Below, piece by piece: positions 26,384-35,480 of a DNA stretch of 64,000 nt (the first letter of the stretch is position 1; every line of letters starts with the position of its first letter). The DNA comes from CAIKMD01 sp963702925 (GTDB lineage: Bacteria > Pseudomonadota > Alphaproteobacteria > ATCC43930 > CGMCC-115725). Location: contig OY969771.1 of assembly GCA_963702925.1 (NCBI GenBank), positions 1,550,001 to 1,614,000 on the forward strand, given 5' to 3'. The notes below the pieces were generated by a model. It was not told the origin of the DNA, ran no database searches, and saw nothing but the letters and a program-made list of their open reading frames with translations. The position numbers and the translations under genes are program-made.

Positions 26384-27526
26384 TTAGGAGACGGCTTCGG
26401 CCGCTTCTTCCTTGAGAGCGGCATCCTTTTTGGCGGCTTCGATCTCGGCCGCCTTTTGCTCGACCAGCGCGACGAGATGATCGACGATGCTCTGATCCTT
26501 CAAGCGATGCGCCGGGACGCCCGCGATATAGACCTGATGCGTGCCGTTGCCGCCACCGGTGAAACCGATATCGGTTTCGCGCGCTTCGCCCGGCCCGTTC
26601 ACGACGCAGCCGATCACCGACAAGGTCAACGGCGTGGTGATGTGCGCGAGACGCTTTTCGAGGGCTTCGACGGTCTTGATGACCTCGTATTGCTGGCGCG
26701 CGCAAGACGGGCACGAAATCACCGTGACGCCGCGCCGGCGCAGGCCCAAGGATTTCAGAATGTCGTAGCCGACCTTGATCTCCTCGACCGGATCGGCCGA
26801 CAGCGAAACCCGGATCGTGTCGCCGATCCCGGCCCACAAGAGCGAGCCCATGCCGATGGCGGATTTGATCGTGCCGCTCATCAAGCCGCCGGCCTCGGTG
26901 ATGCCGAGATGGAGCGGGTAGTCGCAGGCATCGGCAAGCTGCTGATAGGCGCCGACCGCGAGGAACACGTCCGACGCCTTGCACGAGATCTTGAACTCGA
27001 AGAAGTCGTTGTCCTCGAGAATCTTCGCGTGGGTCAGCGCGCTTTCCACCATCGCCTCGGGGCAAGGCTCGCCATAGCGTTCGAGCAATTCCTTTTCGAG
27101 CGAGCCGGCATTGACGCCGATGCGCATCGAGCAGTTATTGTCCTTGGCCGCTTTGACGACTTCGCGGACCCGTTCGGCCGAGCCGATATTGCCGGGATTG
27201 ATGCGCAGGCAGGCGGCGCCGTTCTTGGCCGCCTCGATCGCGCGTTTGTAATGGAAGTGGATGTCGGCGACGATCGGCACCTTCACCTGCTTCACGATCT
27301 CTTTGAGCGCCGCCGAGGATTCCTCGTCGGGGCAGGAGACGCGCACGATATCGGCGCCGGCGCGCTCGAGCGCCTGGATCTGCTCGACCGTCGCCTTGAC
27401 GTCATGGGTCAGGGTGTTGGTCATCGACTGCACGGTGATCGGCGCATCGCCGCCCACCGCCACCGCACCGACATGGATCTGGCGGCAGCGGCGCCGCTGG
27501 ATGTCGCGATAGGGACGCACGCTCAT
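26384..27526 (-). CDS. ispG: 4-hydroxy-3-methylbut-2-enyl-diphosphate synthase (flavodoxin/ferredoxin)
   Basis: The 380-residue iron-sulfur enzyme of the MEP isoprenoid pathway. The TIM-barrel portion includes 'GAVAVGGDAPITVQSMT' and 'VRVSCPDEE'; the [4Fe-4S] Cys are in 'CPSCARQQ' and 'GCVVNGPGE'. GAGG lies eight bases before the ATG at 27526. The C-terminus has a Lys/Glu/Ala-rich extension (about 25 residues). It is followed directly by hisS. Confidence 0.97.
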   Translation of the reverse strand: MSVRPYRDIQRRRCRQIHVGAVAVGGDAPITVQSMTNTLTHDVKATVEQIQALERAGADIVRVSCPDEESSAALKEIVKQVKVPIVADIHFHYKRAIEAAKNGAACLRINPGNIGSAERVREVVKAAKDNNCSMRIGVNAGSLEKELLERYGEPCPEAMVESALTHAKILEDNDFFEFKISCKASDVFLAVGAYQQLADACDYPLHLGITEAGGLMSGTIKSAIGMGSLLWAGIGDTIRVSLSADPVEEIKVGYDILKSLGLRRRGVTVISCPSCARQQYEVIKTVEALEKRLAHITTPLTLSVIGCVVNGPGEARETDIGFTGGGNGTHQVYIAGVPAHRLKDQSIVDHLVALVEQKAAEIEAAKKDAALKEEAAEAVS

Positions 27527-27628
27527 CGCAGAAACCTCACCGGAATCAGCCAATTGGCCTGAATATGGGGGTTATAGCCTGTTTTCGGCAGAGGCGAAAG
27601 CCGGCCCGCCGCGAGGGACCGAACAGGC

Positions 27629-28744
27629 TTAATCGGCGATCGCGGTGCCGGCGATCAAGCGGTCGGGATCGAGCGCGATTTCGTGGCGCACCAAGGCGCC
27701 GGGTATCGACGCCTTCCGGCCATCGACCTCGATGTCGATCCCCGAGCCGTTGCCGGTGCGCAAGACGAGGCCGGAGCGGTCGCCGACGCGATAGGAATCG
27801 CCGGGGTGCAGAACCTTGTCGATCAAGACGCGGCTGCCGTCGCGGACTTGAATCCAACTGTCCTTGCGCACTTCGATGACGATTCGCGACGGCTCGCCGA
27901 CCGCGCCCCAAACCTTGCCCGGCGTCGTGCCGCGCATCACGGCGGTCGGCGAAGCTGTCGTCGTCGCGGTTGGCGGCGGCGCCGCGGCGCTCGCGGCCGA
28001 AGCCGTGTCCGTCGCAGGCGCCGGGGAAACGAGAGAGGGGGCTTGCGCCGCAGCCGAAGCGCTGCTCGGCGGCGTGGCAGCGGGCGGCGAATCCGCGTCG
28101 GTCAAACTCGGTTCGGGAACGGTGGCCGGGCTGGCTTCGGCATCGGCTTGGGCCGGCGGCGCCGTATCCGCGACGGTCGGAGCGGAAGCCGGCGCGGCGG
28201 CGGGCGCCGGCGCAGGCGCCACGGAAGCGGGCGCCAAAGAACCGGGCGTCGCGCTCGCATCCGGCGGCGGAGCAGGCGGCGGCGTGGGAAGCATATCTTG
28301 CGGCACCGCGGCAACCCGTTCGGGGCGCGCGCGTTCGCCGGTCGAGACGTAATACCAGAGTCCATAGCCGCATAGCGCCAGGATCAAAGCTGCCAGCACC
28401 ATGGTGCCGCCGGGAATGCTGCGTTCGGCCAAGGGCACGGGGAAGGTCAGGCCGCGCGGTCCGGCGAAATCGACGGTTTCCTGCTTGAAGCGGCGCACCG
28501 CCTCTTCGCCGTCGAGCCCGAGATAATTGGCATAGGCGCGGACGAAGCCGAGCGCATAGACCGGCGCCGGCATACGGTCATATTGGCTCTCTTCGATCGC
28601 CGTGAGATAGGCGGCGCGAATCCGCAAGGTGGTCGCGATCTGCGCGATGTCGCCGCCGCTGCTTTCCCGCGTCTGGCGTAACAGCTCGCCGATCTTGCGG
28701 CGCGACGACTGGTCGGAACCCGCCATTTCGCTAATTGCCGCCAT
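27629..28744 (-). CDS. rodZ: RodZ-like HTH/DUF4115 membrane protein
   Basis: A 371-residue bitopic protein. It has an N-terminal Xre-type helix-turn-helix (about 18-85, 'IATTLRIRAAYLTAIEE'), a transmembrane helix (about 125-145), a long Ala/Pro/Ser-rich periplasmic linker (about 160-285) and a C-terminal DUF4115 beta domain ('DSWIQVRDGSRVLIDKVLHPG'). RodZ links MreB to the elongation machinery and sets rod shape. ATG 28744 is chosen for its GGGGA site; eight more residues are possible upstream. Its place before ispG-hisS is typical. Confidence 0.9.
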   Translation of the reverse strand: MAAISEMAGSDQSSRRKIGELLRQTRESSGGDIAQIATTLRIRAAYLTAIEESQYDRMPAPVYALGFVRAYANYLGLDGEEAVRRFKQETVDFAGPRGLTFPVPLAERSIPGGTMVLAALILALCGYGLWYYVSTGERARPERVAAVPQDMLPTPPPAPPPDASATPGSLAPASVAPAPAPAAAPASAPTVADTAPPAQADAEASPATVPEPSLTDADSPPAATPPSSASAAAQAPSLVSPAPATDTASAASAAAPPPTATTTASPTAVMRGTTPGKVWGAVGEPSRIVIEVRKDSWIQVRDGSRVLIDKVLHPGDSYRVGDRSGLVLRTGNGSGIDIEVDGRKASIPGALVRHEIALDPDRLIAGTAIAD

Positions 28745-28911
28745 ACTGGTCCCCGCTATCCCGTCCATGCCCCAGACTGAACAGCAGGTATGGTTTCCAA
28801 CTCATTAACAACCCACGCATTCTGCGCGTTTTGGCCCCGTCTTCGGCAAGACCGCTTCTAGCAAAATCCCGGAACCCGCCGCAACCGGGGCGTGCACCCT
28901 GCCCCACCCCT

Positions 28912-31173
28912 TCAAACGCTAATCCCGCGATCGCGCGCGAAATCGTGGAATTTCCCGCGCAGGCTGTGGGTCGAGACATCGCCCAAGGAGCGGATGAATT
29001 CGGCCAAGGCGGCGTGATCGAGGCTGCGGATCATGGCCTTCACCCGGCCAATCGAGGCCGGCGCCATGGAGAGGGTGCGAAAGCCCAGCCCCACCAGCGC
29101 CATCGCGTCGAGCGGCTGGCCCGCCATCTCGCCGCACACCGTGACCGGCATGGCATGCGCGGCGCAGACGCTGGCGATCTCGCCGAGCACGCGCAATCCC
29201 GGCGGCGACAAGGCGTCATAGCGTTCGGCGAGACGCGGATTGCCGCGATCCGCCGCGAAGAGAAACTGCATCAGGTCGTTGGTGCCGACCGAGATGAAAT
29301 CGGCGCGGCTGCAGAGAGTCGGCAATTGCCACAGCAAGGCCGGCACTTCGAGCATCAGCCCGACCTCGACCTGGGCAGGGGTTTCGCCTTTGGCGAGACG
29401 CTGGCGATCGAGCTCGAGATCGAGGATCGCGCGCGCGGCGTCGAATTCGGCGATGTCGGCGATCATCGGGAACATCACGCGCAGGCTTCGCCCCGCGGCC
29501 GCGCGGATGAGCGCGCGCAGCTGCTGACGCAGCATCGCCGGACGGTCGAGGGCGATGCGAATCGCGCGCCAGCCCATCGCCGGATTCTCGTCGGCGATGC
29601 CGTCCATGTAAGGCAAGAGCTTGTCGCCGCCGATATCGAGCGTGCGAAACGTCACCGGGCGGCCTTTTGCCTGATCGATGACGCGGCGATAAAGCGCCGT
29701 CTGCTGGGCGACGGTCGGGAATTTCTCGCGCAGCATGAATTGCAGCTCGGTGCGGAAAAGACCGATGCCGGCGGCGCCGGTCTCTTCGAGATAAGGCAGA
29801 TCGATGAACAGCCCGGCATTGAGCAGCATGTCGATCCGCACCCCGTCCTTGGTCTCGGCCGGCAGATCGCGCAACGCCTCGTATTCGCGCATCTGCCCCA
29901 GCCGCGCCTTGATGCGATCGCCGACCGCGATCTGCACGTCCTCGCTCGGCCGCAACAGCACCGCGGCCTCGTCGCCATTGACGACGATGAGGTCGCCGGC
30001 ATCGACCCGGTTGAGCACATCCTTCACCCGCCCGACCACCGGAATATCGAGCGCGCGCGCGACGATCGCGACATGCGCGCCGGGCGAGCTTTCCTCCAGC
30101 ACCACGCCTTTCAGCCGGCGCCGGTCGTAATCCAAGAGCTCGGCCGGCCCCATGGCGCGCGCCACCAGAATGAACTCGTCGGGCAGCTCGGCCGCGGCCG
30201 CGGTGTGCGGGCGGCCCGCGAGATGCTGCTGCAAGCGGTTGGTGAGATCTTCGAGATCGGCCAGCCGCTCGCGCAGATAGGGATCGGTCATCTGATTCAT
30301 GCGCACGCGCATGTCGCTTTGGACCTTTTGCACCGCGGCTTCCGCGGTGAGGCCGCCCTTCACCGCCTCGCTGATGCGATGCAGCCAGCCGAGATCGGTC
30401 GCGAACATGCGATAGGTTTCAAGAATGTCGCGATGCTCACCGCCGGGCGCGATGTCGCTCGCCGCCAAAAGCTCGTCGATCGCGCTTTGCATCGCCGCGA
30501 TCGCGCGCCGCAGCCGGTCGAGCTCGGCCGCGGGATCCTCGGCGACGACCTGGCGGATGACGATGCGCGGCTCGTGCAGCACGGCCTGGCCGATGGCGAG
30601 CCCGGCGTTGAGCCTCACGCCTTCGAGCCGCAAGGGAAGCTGACCCAGCCCGGTCGCGGGCTCGCGCTCCAGCGGGCTCACCAGATCGCCCGACGCGGCG
30701 AGCTCGGCGAGCACCATCGCGATGGTCTGCAACGCCTCGATCTCGTCCTCGGTGTAATGGCGCGGCGTGCGGTTCTGCACCACCAGCACGCCCAGGACGC
30801 GGCCCGAGCGCAGGATCGGCACGCCCATCAGCGAGTGATAAATCTCTTCGCCGGTTTCCGGCCGGTAGGCGAAATCGGGATGCGATTGCGCATCGGCCAG
30901 CGCCAGCGGCCGCGCCGTCGCCGCGATGGCGCCGACCAGGCCCTCGCCGACGCGCAGCCGCGTGCGGTGCACGGCTTCGGGCCGCAAGCCTTCGGTCGCG
31001 AAGAGCTCGAGCACTTCGCCGGCGCGCATGAGATAGCAGGAGCACACTTCGGCCACCATGTCGGCGGCGATGATGCGAACGATGGTGTTGAGGCGCTCTT
31101 GTGCGTTCCCCTGCCCCGCCATCACGTCGCGCAAACGGCGGAGCACCAGGCGCGAAGCGGAGACCGTTTCCAT
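28912..31173 (-). CDS. ptsP: phosphoenolpyruvate-protein phosphotransferase PtsP (EI-Ntr)
   Basis: The 753-residue first enzyme of the nitrogen PTS. An N-terminal GAF domain (about 15-165) is followed by the EI domain, whose phospho-His lies in 'SSPGAHVAIVARALDIPVV', and the PEP-binding barrel ('GIGLFRTELQF', 'DFISVGTNDLMQF', 'VCGEMAG'). It passes phosphate from PEP to NPr to regulate nitrogen, potassium and stress responses. Its start overlaps the stop of the nitronate monooxygenase gene (TAATG). Confidence 0.96.
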   Translation of the reverse strand: METVSASRLVLRRLRDVMAGQGNAQERLNTIVRIIAADMVAEVCSCYLMRAGEVLELFATEGLRPEAVHRTRLRVGEGLVGAIAATARPLALADAQSHPDFAYRPETGEEIYHSLMGVPILRSGRVLGVLVVQNRTPRHYTEDEIEALQTIAMVLAELAASGDLVSPLEREPATGLGQLPLRLEGVRLNAGLAIGQAVLHEPRIVIRQVVAEDPAAELDRLRRAIAAMQSAIDELLAASDIAPGGEHRDILETYRMFATDLGWLHRISEAVKGGLTAEAAVQKVQSDMRVRMNQMTDPYLRERLADLEDLTNRLQQHLAGRPHTAAAAELPDEFILVARAMGPAELLDYDRRRLKGVVLEESSPGAHVAIVARALDIPVVGRVKDVLNRVDAGDLIVVNGDEAAVLLRPSEDVQIAVGDRIKARLGQMREYEALRDLPAETKDGVRIDMLLNAGLFIDLPYLEETGAAGIGLFRTELQFMLREKFPTVAQQTALYRRVIDQAKGRPVTFRTLDIGGDKLLPYMDGIADENPAMGWRAIRIALDRPAMLRQQLRALIRAAAGRSLRVMFPMIADIAEFDAARAILDLELDRQRLAKGETPAQVEVGLMLEVPALLWQLPTLCSRADFISVGTNDLMQFLFAADRGNPRLAERYDALSPPGLRVLGEIASVCAAHAMPVTVCGEMAGQPLDAMALVGLGFRTLSMAPASIGRVKAMIRSLDHAALAEFIRSLGDVSTHSLRGKFHDFARDRGISV

Positions 31174-32297
31174 TACCGGCCTGTGCGGCCCACCGGCGGC
31201 GGCTCGGCCAGCGCGACATGCGCGCGGGTGCTCAAGGCCGCCACGGCCTGTTCCACCAGCTCGTCGAGAATTTCCTGGGTCGATTGTTCGCGCGCGACGA
31301 AGCCGACGCTTTGCCCTGCCATCAGCGAGCCGCGCTCGACATCGCCGTCGATCACCGCGCGGCGCAACGCGCCCGCCCAAAAATGTTCGATCTCGAGCTG
31401 CGCGTCCTCGCGCGAAATCGTGCCTTGATTGAAGCGCGCGACCACGTCGCGCTGCAGATCGGCAAAAGCCTGCGTGCCTTCATTGGCAATGGCGCGCACC
31501 GGAATGACCGGAAAGCGCGGATCGAACTGAGTCGAGAGCACCGCGTCGCGCGCGCCCGCGCGCAAGAACATCTGCTTGAAGCGCGGATGCGCCACCAATT
31601 CATGCGCGCAGACGAAGCGCGTGCCGAGCTGCACGCCCGACGCGCCCATTTCGAGATAAGAGGCGATCGCCTCGCCGCGGCCGATGCCGCCGGCGACGAA
31701 GACCGGCACGTCGCGCAGCTCGGGCAGGATTTCCTGCGCCAGCACGCTGGTCGAGACCGGGCCGATATGGCCGCCCGCCTCCATGCCCTCGATCACGATG
31801 GCGTCGGCGCCCATGCGCACGAGCTTGCGCGCGATCGCCAAGGCCGGCGCAAAGCACAGCAGCTTCGCGCCCGCCTCCTTGATCCGGGTCACGGCGACGG
31901 CGCTGGGCAAGCCGCCCGCCAGCACGATATGGCTGACCTTGCGCGCGGCGCAGATATCGATCAGCGCCATGAGATCGGGATGGAGCGTGATGAGATTGAC
32001 GCCGAAGGGCCGCGTGGTGAGGGCGCGCGTCGCCGCGATTTCCGCGTCGAGCTGCGCCGGCGTCATCGCGCCGCACGCGATCACGCCGAAGCCGCCGCCA
32101 TTCGAGATCGCGGCGACGAGATTGCGCTCGGACACCCACGTCATGGCGCCGCCCATGATCGCGAGATCGCAGCCGAGAAACGCCGTGCCGCGGCACCACA
32201 GACGGTCGAGCAAGCGGCGCGCCTCGGCATGGGCGCGCCCTTCGATCCCCGGCGTCCCGCGCGTCACCGCAGCGCTGCGTTCGGCCTTAGCCGTCAT
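31173..32297 (-). CDS. nitronate monooxygenase (2-nitropropane dioxygenase family)
   Basis: A 374-residue FMN-dependent TIM-barrel protein. 'AIMGGAMTWVSERNLVAAISNGGGFG' (read in parts) holds the flavin site, 'GADAIVIEGMEAGGHIG' the catalytic His region, and 'VFVAGGIGRGEAI' the phosphate-binding loop. Such enzymes oxidise nitronates such as propionate-3-nitronate; many are annotated only by fold. It overlaps lysC by ATGA and ptsP by TAATG, so it is part of an lysC-NMO-ptsP transcript. Confidence 0.9.
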   Translation of the reverse strand: MTAKAERSAAVTRGTPGIEGRAHAEARRLLDRLWCRGTAFLGCDLAIMGGAMTWVSERNLVAAISNGGGFGVIACGAMTPAQLDAEIAATRALTTRPFGVNLITLHPDLMALIDICAARKVSHIVLAGGLPSAVAVTRIKEAGAKLLCFAPALAIARKLVRMGADAIVIEGMEAGGHIGPVSTSVLAQEILPELRDVPVFVAGGIGRGEAIASYLEMGASGVQLGTRFVCAHELVAHPRFKQMFLRAGARDAVLSTQFDPRFPVIPVRAIANEGTQAFADLQRDVVARFNQGTISREDAQLEIEHFWAGALRRAVIDGDVERGSLMAGQSVGFVAREQSTQEILDELVEQAVAALSTRAHVALAEPPPVGRTGR

Positions 32298-33508
32298 GCA
32301 TCGAGGCCGTAGGCGGTGTGGAGCGCGCGCAGCGCGAGCTCGGTGTATTCTTCCGCGATCAGCACGCTCACCTTGATCTCCGAGGTCGAGATCACCTGGA
32401 TGTTGATGTTCTTTTCGGCGAGCGTCTTGAACATCTGTTGCGCGATGCCGGCATGGCTGCGCATACCGACGCCGATGACCGAGATCTTCACGACGTTGGA
32501 ATCGGGCTTCAAATCCTTGAAGCCGAGGCTGCCGCGGCGTTCTTCGAGCACCTTCACCGTGCGCGCGAGATCGGCCTTGGTGACGGTGAAGGTGAGATCG
32601 GTGGTGCCGTCCTCGGCGATGTTCTGGACGATCATGTCGACATTGACGGCGTGATCGGTCAAGGGCCCGAAGATCGCGGCGGCGACGCCCGGGCGATCCG
32701 GCACCTTCACGAGCGTGACCTTGGCCTCGTCGCGGCTATAGGCGATGCCGCTCACCACTTGCTTTTCCACGATCTCGTCCTCGTCCACGACCAAGGTTCC
32801 CGGCGCGTCGGTGAAGCTCGACAATACTTGCACGCGCACGCGATGATTCATCGCCAATTCGACCGAGCGCGTCTGCAGCACCTTCGCGCCCAAAGATGCC
32901 AGCTCCAGCATCTCTTCATAGGTGATCTTATCGAGCTTCCTGGCCTTCGCAACGATGCGCGGATCGGTGGTGTAGACGCCGTCGACATCGGTGAAGATAT
33001 CGCAACGATCGGCATCGAGCGCCGCCGCCAACGCGACCGCCGAGGTATCCGACCCGCCGCGCCCCAAGGTCGTCACCCGTTCGGCCGGGCCGACGCCCTG
33101 AAAGCCTGCCACCACCGGAACCTGTCCCGCCTTCATGGCGGCGAACAGGTGATCGGTCGGAATCTCCTCGATGCGCGCCTTGCCGTGGCTGGCATCGGTC
33201 TTGATCGGCACCTGCCAGCCGAGAAAAGAGCGCGCGTTGACGCCCAGCTCTTGCAGCGCGAGCGCGGTGAGGCCCGCCGTGACTTGCTCGCCCGACGCCA
33301 CCACCGCGTCATATTCGCGCGGGTCGGGGAAGCTGCCGAAGCCGTTGGTCCAGGCAACCAGCTGGTTGGTCGCGCCGGCCATCGCCGAGACCACCACCGC
33401 CACGTCGTTTCCGGCGTCGACCTCGCGTTTGACGCGGCGCGCCACGGATTTGATGCGCTCGATATCGGCGACCGAGGTGCCGCCGAATTTCTGCACGATG
33501 CGCGCCAT
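32294..33508 (-). CDS. lysC: aspartate kinase
   Basis: The 404-residue enzyme phosphorylates aspartate at the head of lysine, threonine and methionine synthesis. It has the N-terminal signature 'VQKFGGTSVAD', the kinase domain with 'TTLGRGGSDTSAVALAAAL' and two C-terminal ACT domains (about 265-404) for feedback control. The start MARIVQKF is chosen by homology. The gene is divergent from ubiG. Confidence 0.97.
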   Translation of the reverse strand: MARIVQKFGGTSVADIERIKSVARRVKREVDAGNDVAVVVSAMAGATNQLVAWTNGFGSFPDPREYDAVVASGEQVTAGLTALALQELGVNARSFLGWQVPIKTDASHGKARIEEIPTDHLFAAMKAGQVPVVAGFQGVGPAERVTTLGRGGSDTSAVALAAALDADRCDIFTDVDGVYTTDPRIVAKARKLDKITYEEMLELASLGAKVLQTRSVELAMNHRVRVQVLSSFTDAPGTLVVDEDEIVEKQVVSGIAYSRDEAKVTLVKVPDRPGVAAAIFGPLTDHAVNVDMIVQNIAEDGTTDLTFTVTKADLARTVKVLEERRGSLGFKDLKPDSNVVKISVIGVGMRSHAGIAQQMFKTLAEKNINIQVISTSEIKVSVLIAEEYTELALRALHTAYGLDA

Positions 33509-33605
33509 GCGCCCGCCCTGCATGTGTCAGAAGACAAAACGGCGCCGACAAGGAGATTGCCGGCTTCGAGCGGCGTAATACATACTCCGGACTGGGAAGG
33601 CAATC

Positions 33606-34352
33606 ATGAACGGACCAATTTCACCCTCGATCGACCGCGCCGAAGTCGCGCGTTTCACGGCCATCGCCCCGCAATGGTGGGACGAAGACGGCGCATTCCG
33701 CCCGCTTCACCGCCTCAATCCCGCGCGACTCGGCTTCGTGCGCGACCGGCTGGCCGGCCATTTCGCGCGCGATGTCACGGCGCGGCGGCCTTTTGCCGGA
33801 TTGGACCTGCTCGATATCGGCTGCGGCGGCGGCTTGATGTGCGAGCCTTTGGCGCGGTTGGGCTTCGACGTCACCGGCATCGACGCCGACGAAGCAGCGC
33901 TCAAAGTCGCGCGCGCGCACGCCAAGCAAAGGCGAGTCGCGATCGACTATCGCGCCGAGCAAGCCGAGGCGCTGCTCGCGCAAGGGCGCCGCTTCGATGT
34001 CGTGCTGGCGCTCGAAGTGGTCGAGCACGCGGTCGATCCAGCGCGGTTTCTGGCGCTCGCCGGCGCGCTGGTGAAACCGGGCGGCGCGCTCATCGCCTCG
34101 ACCCTCAATCGCACGCCCAAATCCTATCTCTTTGCGATTCTCGGCGCCGAATATGTGTTGCGCTGGCTGCCGCGCGGAACGCATGAATTCAAGAAATTCC
34201 GCCGCCCGTCCGAGCTGGCCCAGGCGCTGCGCGACGCGGGGCTGACGCTTGGCGGCTTGGCCGGGCTGCAATACGATCCCTGGCGCGACAGTTGGCGCAT
34301 CGGCTCCGATCTCGCAGTCAACTATTTACTGTTTGCTACCAAACCCCGGTAG
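33606..34352 (+). CDS. ubiG: ubiquinone biosynthesis O-methyltransferase
   Basis: A 248-residue SAM-dependent methyltransferase. 'FTAIAPQWWDEDGAFRPLHRLNPARL' (read in parts) is the UbiG hallmark, the SAM motif is LDIGCGGG (about 68-75), and 'LNRTPKSYLFAILGAEY' is the typical membrane-binding insertion. It carries out both O-methylation steps of ubiquinone synthesis. The ubiG/lysC divergent pairing is common in alphaproteobacteria. Confidence 0.97.
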   Translation: MNGPISPSIDRAEVARFTAIAPQWWDEDGAFRPLHRLNPARLGFVRDRLAGHFARDVTARRPFAGLDLLDIGCGGGLMCEPLARLGFDVTGIDADEAALKVARAHAKQRRVAIDYRAEQAEALLAQGRRFDVVLALEVVEHAVDPARFLALAGALVKPGGALIASTLNRTPKSYLFAILGAEYVLRWLPRGTHEFKKFRRPSELAQALRDAGLTLGGLAGLQYDPWRDSWRIGSDLAVNYLLFATKPR

Positions 34353-34364
34353 AAATACAGTTGT

Positions 34365-34395
34365 GGTGTCGCAACCGGGGGGGTTTGCGAGCACC
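34365..34395 (+). promoter_or_regulatory. stem-loop in leader of double cold-shock-domain gene
   Basis: GGTG-TCGCAA pairs with TTGCGA-GCACC (10 bp, one bulge) around a G-rich loop with seven G. It lies 13 bases after the ubiG stop and 42 bases before the cold-shock gene start. It could end ubiG transcription or act as a temperature-sensitive leader element; there is no T-run. Confidence 0.45.
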
Positions 34396-34436
34396 CTCCG
34401 CGGGGCGAGGCTTTCTTGCTGTCCGGGGGTGGTCGT

Positions 34437-34967
34437 ATGAATGCCTTTCACATGCCGCCCGGGGACGGCTCGAGGCTTTCCGGCAAGATCAAATGGTTCA
34501 ACCGAAGCAAAGGCTTCGGTTTCATCGTGCCGAATGACGGCTCGGGCGACGTGTTCCTGCCGCTCTCGGTGCTGGAGCGTTCGGGTTACGCCGAAGCGCC
34601 CGACGGCGCCAGCATCACCTTCGAATGGGTGCAAGGACCCAAAGGCCGCGCCGCCAGCCAGATCCTGGAGCTCGACACCGCTACAGCGGCGGCGCACCCG
34701 CCGCACGACACAAGGGCGCCGCGGCGCGAACGCGACGAAGCGCCGGCCGGCCCGACCGAGTCGGTCGACGGCGTGGTCAAATGGTACGATCCGGCGCGCG
34801 GCTTCGGCTTCGTTCTGCCCAATGACGGCGGCAAGGATATCTTCGTGCATGTGACCGCGCTGCGCCGCGCCGGCATCGAAGAGCTGCAGCCCGGCCAGGC
34901 GGTGCGCATGCAGGTGGCCCAGGCCCGACGCGGCCGCGAAGCAGCGTCGATCCAGCTTTTGTCCTAA
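34437..34967 (+). CDS. double cold-shock-domain protein
   Basis: A 176-residue protein with two cold-shock domains. The first (about 17-80) has 'KIKWFNRSKGFGFI' and 'DVFLPL'; the second (about 110-176) has 'VVKWYDPARGFGFV' and 'DIFVHV'. A charged linker rich in Pro, Arg and Glu joins them. The first domain has lost the usual His of RNP2 (DVFL instead of DVFVH), suggesting that the domains bind nucleic acid differently. Two-domain Csp proteins are typical of alphaproteobacteria. ATG 34437 is preceded by a G-rich site. Confidence 0.92.
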   Translation: MNAFHMPPGDGSRLSGKIKWFNRSKGFGFIVPNDGSGDVFLPLSVLERSGYAEAPDGASITFEWVQGPKGRAASQILELDTATAAAHPPHDTRAPRRERDEAPAGPTESVDGVVKWYDPARGFGFVLPNDGGKDIFVHVTALRRAGIEELQPGQAVRMQVAQARRGREAASIQLLS

Positions 34968-35035
34968 TCGGGCGCGCGCCAAAATCGCCCGCTGACCAGG
35001 CGCGCACCGGGCCAAAACCCGGGCCTCGCCGATTT

Positions 35036-35098
35036 GAGTCTTGCGTCGCCGATCCGAACTGCTACTATATCTAGGGGTCGCAAGACCAGATATCCACA
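35036..35098 (+). promoter_or_regulatory. gcrA promoter/leader with GANTC and DnaA-box-like sites
   Basis: A GAGTC (GANTC, CcrM methylation motif) lies at 35036-35040. A TTGCGT (35041-35046) is 16 bases from TACTAT (35063-35068), forming a plausible sigma-70 promoter. ATATCCACA at 35090-35098 matches the DnaA box TTATCCACA at eight of nine positions and lies 17 bases before the gcrA start. In Caulobacter, gcrA is controlled by DnaA and linked to CcrM methylation. Confidence 0.5.
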
Positions 35099-35115
35099 GG
35101 ATACGGTGGTTTGCC

Positions 35116-35457
35116 ATGGAATCGATCTGGACGCCGGAACTCATGGAGCAATTGGCCGCGCTGTGGGCCGACGGTCATTCCACGGCCGAAATCGGGCGCC
35201 GGCTGGGCATCAGCAAGAACGCGGTGGTCGGCAAAGCCCATCGCCTGCAATTGAAGCCGCGGCCGTCGCCTTTGAAGCGCCCGCCCACCCGCCGGGTTAT
35301 CGGCATTGCCGCGCCAAGCTGCACCTGGCCGCTGGGCCATCCGGGCGAGGCCGGTTTCCACTTCTGCGGCAAGCGGCCGGTGCAGGGCAAACCCTATTGC
35401 ACCGAGCATGCGGCGATGGCCTACGTCCAGCCGAAGAAACAGCACAACGCGGCCTGA
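35116..35457 (+). CDS. gcrA: GcrA cell-cycle regulator
   Basis: A 113-residue GcrA-family transcription factor. The N-terminal DNA-binding domain 'WTPELMEQLAALWADGHS' followed by 'EIGRRLGISKNAVVGKAHRL' is the family signature; the C-terminal part 'CTWPLGHPG', 'FHFCGKRP' and 'PYCTEHAAMAY' is the sigma-70-interacting, Cys-containing domain. GcrA acts with CcrM-methylated GANTC sites to drive S-phase genes. GGTGG lies seven bases before the ATG. It is shorter than Caulobacter GcrA (173 aa), with a reduced linker. Confidence 0.93.
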   Translation: MESIWTPELMEQLAALWADGHSTAEIGRRLGISKNAVVGKAHRLQLKPRPSPLKRPPTRRVIGIAAPSCTWPLGHPGEAGFHFCGKRPVQGKPYCTEHAAMAYVQPKKQHNAA

Positions 35458-35480
35458 TCGCCCGAAGCGACGACCGCGCA

